NCBI GenBank assembly: GCA_009617715.1
Contig: VTFK01000074.1
Location: forward strand, 434,001-498,000
Direction: 5' to 3'
Length of the DNA stretch: 64,000 bases
DNA from: Plectrocnemia conspersa
Taxonomy: Eukaryota; Arthropoda; Insecta; Trichoptera; Polycentropodidae
The first letter of the stretch is position 1. Each line of letters opens with the position of its first letter. Both the position numbers and the translations under genes were made by a program. Positions 60,901-64,000 of this stretch are shown piece by piece. A model generated the notes under the pieces. That model was given only the letters and a program-made list of their open reading frames with translations, did no database searches and was not told where the DNA came from.

Positions 60901-63692
60901 GGCGTTTGCAACCTTCTGATATTCTTCTCCGTAGACGTCTCCTTTTTTGCTTTCTTCGCATCGTCCTTCTTAACGTCTTCTTTCACGCTATCGCCGTTTG
61001 TCTCTTGTTTCTGAGCAACTTTGTGATCGGGAGAAATGTCCATGCTCTCCGAAGAAGCCGATGCGTTGCGTTCCACGACGACCGGATTTGCAATAGTTGA
61101 AGTACTTTCATTACTACTAACTGGCGGAGTAGGTAAAACCACATTTCCTTCGTCTCTAGCTTTTTGTTCTAGCCTCTTCCTTTTTGACGATCTGCGCGAG
61201 TCCGCTGCTCAATATATCCAACTCTTTAATCTGATGATCTTCGACGTCATCGGGCCGCGACACCTCGCACACAATATCGGAATCTTCATCGTCACTATCG
61301 GAAGCTCTCAAATGCACCACCGGTTGTGCACACGCCCGTTTCAAATTTTTATACTTTTTAATCAGCGTATCTTGGCAGAATTTCGTTCTGGCGCTAGATT
61401 GAGAAGGATCTATGTATTTAGACTGATCCTTTTCGGAAAGCTTTTCTAAAACGTCTATATATCTTTCCGGGCACCTTCTCGCCGGGGAATAACTCAAACT
61501 GGAGCTACTCTTCGACCGCCGACGGTTCACGGCTTGTCGTCTTCGAGCGATTCGGTGTTTTTTGACGCTTCTGCTGATCCATTTTCGAATGAATTTTTTG
61601 TTGCATCTTTTTCTTCGGGCTCTTTAGAAGCTTTCGGCGAAGTCGAATCATCGACTGGTGGGGTAGAAGAATTTTTATTTAATTTATTACGCTTATCCTT
61701 CGATTCTGCTCTATCGTCCTTCTGAACCTCAACGTCTTTAACGCTTCTCTTTGATTGAGAATATTTTACGACTTCAACGATCGCACTAGATTTACGCGGT
61801 GGAGAATTTTCAGGAGTGCGAGACGATTTACTATCTGACTTTTTGGGTTTTTCTGCCTGTTTTTGAGATTCTACAACGTCTACTTTCTTCGACTCTGTCT
61901 TTTTTGTGTCCGATGATTTCGAAGAGTTGCGGCCTCGATTCGATTTTGGCGTTTGACTTCTTCCCCTCTGCGGTGATTTATTTTTATAACTGTTAGCCCT
62001 ACTGTCGTATCTATTCGTAGACCTGCCATCGTCTTTTCTCGCGTGTTTTGGGGATCTGCTGTGGTCTCGTCTCGGCCTCAACGGAGACCTGCTTCTGTCC
62101 CTTTTGTAGTAGGATGGATTTCTGTCCTTCCGATTAGACGGAGAATCTCTGGGTCTAACGTCGGGGCTTCGATTTCTTCGCGGTGAGGCATCATCGTACC
62201 GATTATACTTTCTGTTGTATTTATCTCTATCTCTCTTTGGAGAGACGCTTCTTCTGTTTTGCTTTTGACGATACGGAGACCTACTTTCGTTGCGCTTTCT
62301 AGAATATTGAGCTTCTCTATCGTCTCGACTCGGATATTTAGGCAAATTATCTCTTCTATCCAAATCTTTTCTTTTAGGCGATCTACTCTTTCTCGAAGGA
62401 TAATCGTACGAAGGAGGAGATCGACTTTTTTTATTAATTCTCTCTCTATCTTTACCTTCCTTAGAGTGACTTCTATCTCTGCGTTTATCGTTCCTTTCTT
62501 CTTTGCTTGCTTTTGTTCTGTCTTTGGATTGATCGCGTTTCTTACTTGATTTGGTTTCCGATTCGTGATTTTGAGTATTCTTCGATTGATTTACAATTTT
62601 CTCCCGATCGCTACTCTCGTCTTTTTTGCTCTTGTTCTTATCGCGTTTGCTTCTGTGTGATTCGCCTTCAGTATTCTTAGACTTTGAATTTGCAGCCGAT
62701 ACATCTTCTTCAACATTCTTCTTTTTGGACTTTTTCTTTGACGATTTCTGCGGAGAACTAGAAATAGAGAACACAAATTATTAAAATATTAAATTTAATA
62801 TAATTTATTAACATACCTATCTGGGCTGCTTTCGCGTTCGCTACTATGTTTCCTTTTCGAACCAGACTTCTTCTAAACAGAAAAATTATACATTGTTTAA
62901 TAAATTTATTCTGCAAAACTTTATTTTACATAAGTCCGTGTTTTGAAGATATCTTGACAAATAATACTTAAAAATCATGCAAATTTACTCGTTAAAGGTT
63001 TAAAAAATCATACGCGATACGTCTATTTTTTTATATATAAATTCTATTTTAAAAATACTAATTGTATTGAATACATTATGTACACATAAAATTCTCACAC
63101 CGACGTACTGTAAAAGATGCCGAATAACGGAATTCGTGGATAGAAGTAAACACAAAAGAGTGAGAGAATGCGATTAAATAATATCGTTACGGATAAAAAT
63201 AATATGTTAGCAATTTCAAAATGTCATTTTGTTTTATTGGTATACTTACTGATCAGAGTCATCTCTTCACACACAGAAGCTATCCTATGAAATGATGCGC
63301 AGTCATAAACAGAACATGTTTACTTCCGATTTTAGGTAAAATAAAAAATAAAACAAAAAAATCCACTTATAAGAATCAAAACAAATATTTACTTTCTCTT
63401 TCATATCGATAATAAATCGGTTTTAAATCGTCATCATGCAATCTAGATATATATATATAGGAGACTCAATAAAAATATGCAGAAACATACTCTCCAACGT
63501 GAAAGAAGAAACGGTGTAAAATGTTACGCATTATGTTATTTACAAGTCAATGGATATTGGGGTACCTTGCTTTTCTTGCTCTTCGGCTTCTCGGCTTCGC
63601 TGCTATCTGAATCGGATTCCGAATCGCTCGACGAAGACGAATCCGTCGAACGAGACCGCTTCTTTTTCTTTTCCTTTTTAGACGATTCCGCC
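57747..63692 (-). CDS. Srrm234: Srrm234, RS-rich splicing factor with split eMIC domain (3' part of gene)
   Basis: Invertebrate counterpart of SRRM2/3/4, a nuclear RS-domain splicing cofactor. The 5' exons lie beyond the right edge, where the N-terminal cwf21 domain would be expected. Visible exons on the minus strand: 63566-63692 (KKEKKKKRSRSTDSSSSSDS), 62817-62872 (KKSGSKRKHSSERESSPDR), the large 60826-62757 (644 codons of Lys/Arg/Ser/Asp-rich sequence such as RSPSYYKRD-like repeats and PSYDYPSRKSRSPKRKDLDR), 60591-60749 (pure RS-type), 58463-58549, and alternative last exons 58294-58345 or 57747-57912. From exon 62757 on every internal exon is phase 2 and a multiple of three. The large exon has two frame breaks (near 61530 and near 61185) that cancel: one base missing, plausibly in a CC(C) run, and one extra A in AAAAA. 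A block PERYIDVLEKLSEKDQSKYI lies between them. Confidence 0.85.
58121..58126 (-). terminator. Proximal poly(A) signal between the two Srrm234 last exons
   Basis: AATAAA on the minus strand, 168 bases after the stop of the proximal last exon and 208 bases before the acceptor of the distal one. Cleavage here would remove the eMIC-completing exon from the transcript. Confidence 0.6.
58294..58345 (-). CDS. Srrm234: Srrm234 proximal alternative last exon truncating the eMIC domain
   Basis: The acceptor is TTTATTTTTAG. The exon continues the same split Ser codon (AG+C) and reads KERKSSSSSKSSDKSD then TAG. It therefore replaces ARKRPIPY with a short Lys/Ser tail, leaving only the first half of the eMIC domain. 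Competition with the distal exon would decide whether the protein can promote microexon inclusion. Confidence 0.8.
58463..58549 (-). CDS. Srrm234: Srrm234 exon with the first half of the eMIC domain
   Basis: An 87-base symmetric exon, acceptor TTTTATAG and donor GTAATT. It encodes SRTPSRSRSPSIPRRAGSPS then FLDRRRIT and leaves two bases for the next codon. SPSFLDRRRIT aligns with the SPSHLEARRIT-type start of the eMIC core in SRRM4. It is shared by both alternative 3' ends. Confidence 0.88.
59240..59490 (-). mobile_element. LINE reverse-transcriptase fragment in the Srrm234 intron
   Basis: The minus strand encodes EKAFDKVYMEFCCEKLVALC, then VLQDYNLGLLLFLLFI and FLLYADDLKVF. These are the successive reverse-transcriptase blocks (KAFDKV, GVPQGSxLGPLLF, YADDLKVF). 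The YADD active-site box is intact, but stops and frame changes interrupt the rest. Confidence 0.8.
59565..60328 (+). mobile_element. Mariner deletion derivative with both termini
   Basis: The left terminus TCAGTTTATAAGTCTTTGCG matches, with some change, the complement of the right terminus (CGCAAAGACTTACGGAACAA then CCTGA). Both are flanked by TA (59563-59564 and 60329-60330). Near the right end the plus strand encodes FWELLSHPPYSSDIAPNNYH followed by LYNSFLDGKKYF, the mariner third catalytic block (SPDLAPxDYHLF). Its Asp is kept as SSD. Most of the transposase is missing, so it is non-autonomous. Confidence 0.75.
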
Positions 63693-64000
63693 CTACACAT
63701 TACAATAATCGAACTTAGACAAACATCGTACACATAAAAATACTAATATAGAACACACTCATATATTTATATAAAATAAAATATAAAAATAAAAATAATA
63801 AAAACACTACGCCATGAGAACATTTCAAAGATTAATAAAAATAAATCTTCAAAAGCAATCTATGCGGTGTACTATTTTGAAATATTATCATAACTCGTGA
63901 GTAAAATAAAATTATTTATATGATCGACGAATGAGAAACGAGCAAATAATTTACGTTAATTGTGGAGGAGAAATAAAAAACGATATAAGTGCTAAGCTAT
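63693..64000 (-). other. Intron of Srrm234 running off the right edge
   Basis: AT-rich sequence upstream (on the minus strand) of the first visible Srrm234 exon. No exon is visible before the window ends. Confidence 0.6.

Noticed and set aside
1..64000. CRISPR arrays, rRNA genes or operon-like gene clusters
   Set aside because: The genes have spliceosomal introns and long spacers. No regularly spaced identical repeats or rRNA-like sequence were seen.

Overview
This window is nuclear DNA of an arthropod, most probably an insect. It is strongly AT-rich, and its genes stand out as GC-richer islands. The genes have GT-AG introns, either very short (59-86 bp) or many kilobases long, and the spacers hold decayed mariner, hAT, non-LTR and small inverted-repeat elements. 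The architecture of the Srrm234 gene (one ancestral gene with an alternative eMIC 3' end) points to a protostome. I could not narrow it to an order.

Layout. (1) 3368-8868, minus: the first two coding exons of a gene I could not name; it runs off the left edge. (2) 8869-20300: gene-poor, with a wrecked mariner, a LINE reverse-transcriptase fragment and paired GC-rich hairpin islands. (3) 20407-30435, plus: Atg13, two coding exons around a roughly 9 kb intron. The intron contains a 1.59 kb inverted-repeat element with a matching 6-bp target duplication, a three-copy tandem array, and hAT and TTAA-flanked remnants. (4) 30450-45890: no recognised gene; several small DNA-element families, a tRNA-derived SINE-like head, LINE fragments and an isolated CpG-rich island at 41.3-41.6 kb. 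(5) 46040-50494, plus: eIF3b (five coding exons) with a hAT remnant in intron 1 and one apparent extra A that breaks the frame. (6) 52812-53541, plus: a three-exon Mpv17/PMP22-family gene closest to Pxmp2. (7) 53.7-57.4 kb: a 2 kb inverted-repeat structure with a pogo/Tigger-like MITE. (8) 57747-63692, minus: the 3' part of Srrm234, an RS-rich splicing factor.

The most interesting observation is at the 3' end of Srrm234. The eMIC domain, which promotes neural microexon inclusion in SRRM3/SRRM4, is split across an intron. Its first half is in exon 58463-58549. This can splice in the same phase either to a proximal last exon (58294-58345), which truncates the domain, or to a distal last exon (57747-57912), which completes it with RRITSARKRPIPY. 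A poly(A) signal lies between the two ends. This looks like an on/off switch for microexon splicing.

Three frame breaks in otherwise convincing coding sequence (one in eIF3b, two in Srrm234) can each be explained by one base in a short homopolymer. Residual assembly error is the simplest explanation. The genes are unrelated housekeeping or regulatory loci (autophagy initiation, translation initiation, peroxisomal membrane, splicing) that share only a neighbourhood.
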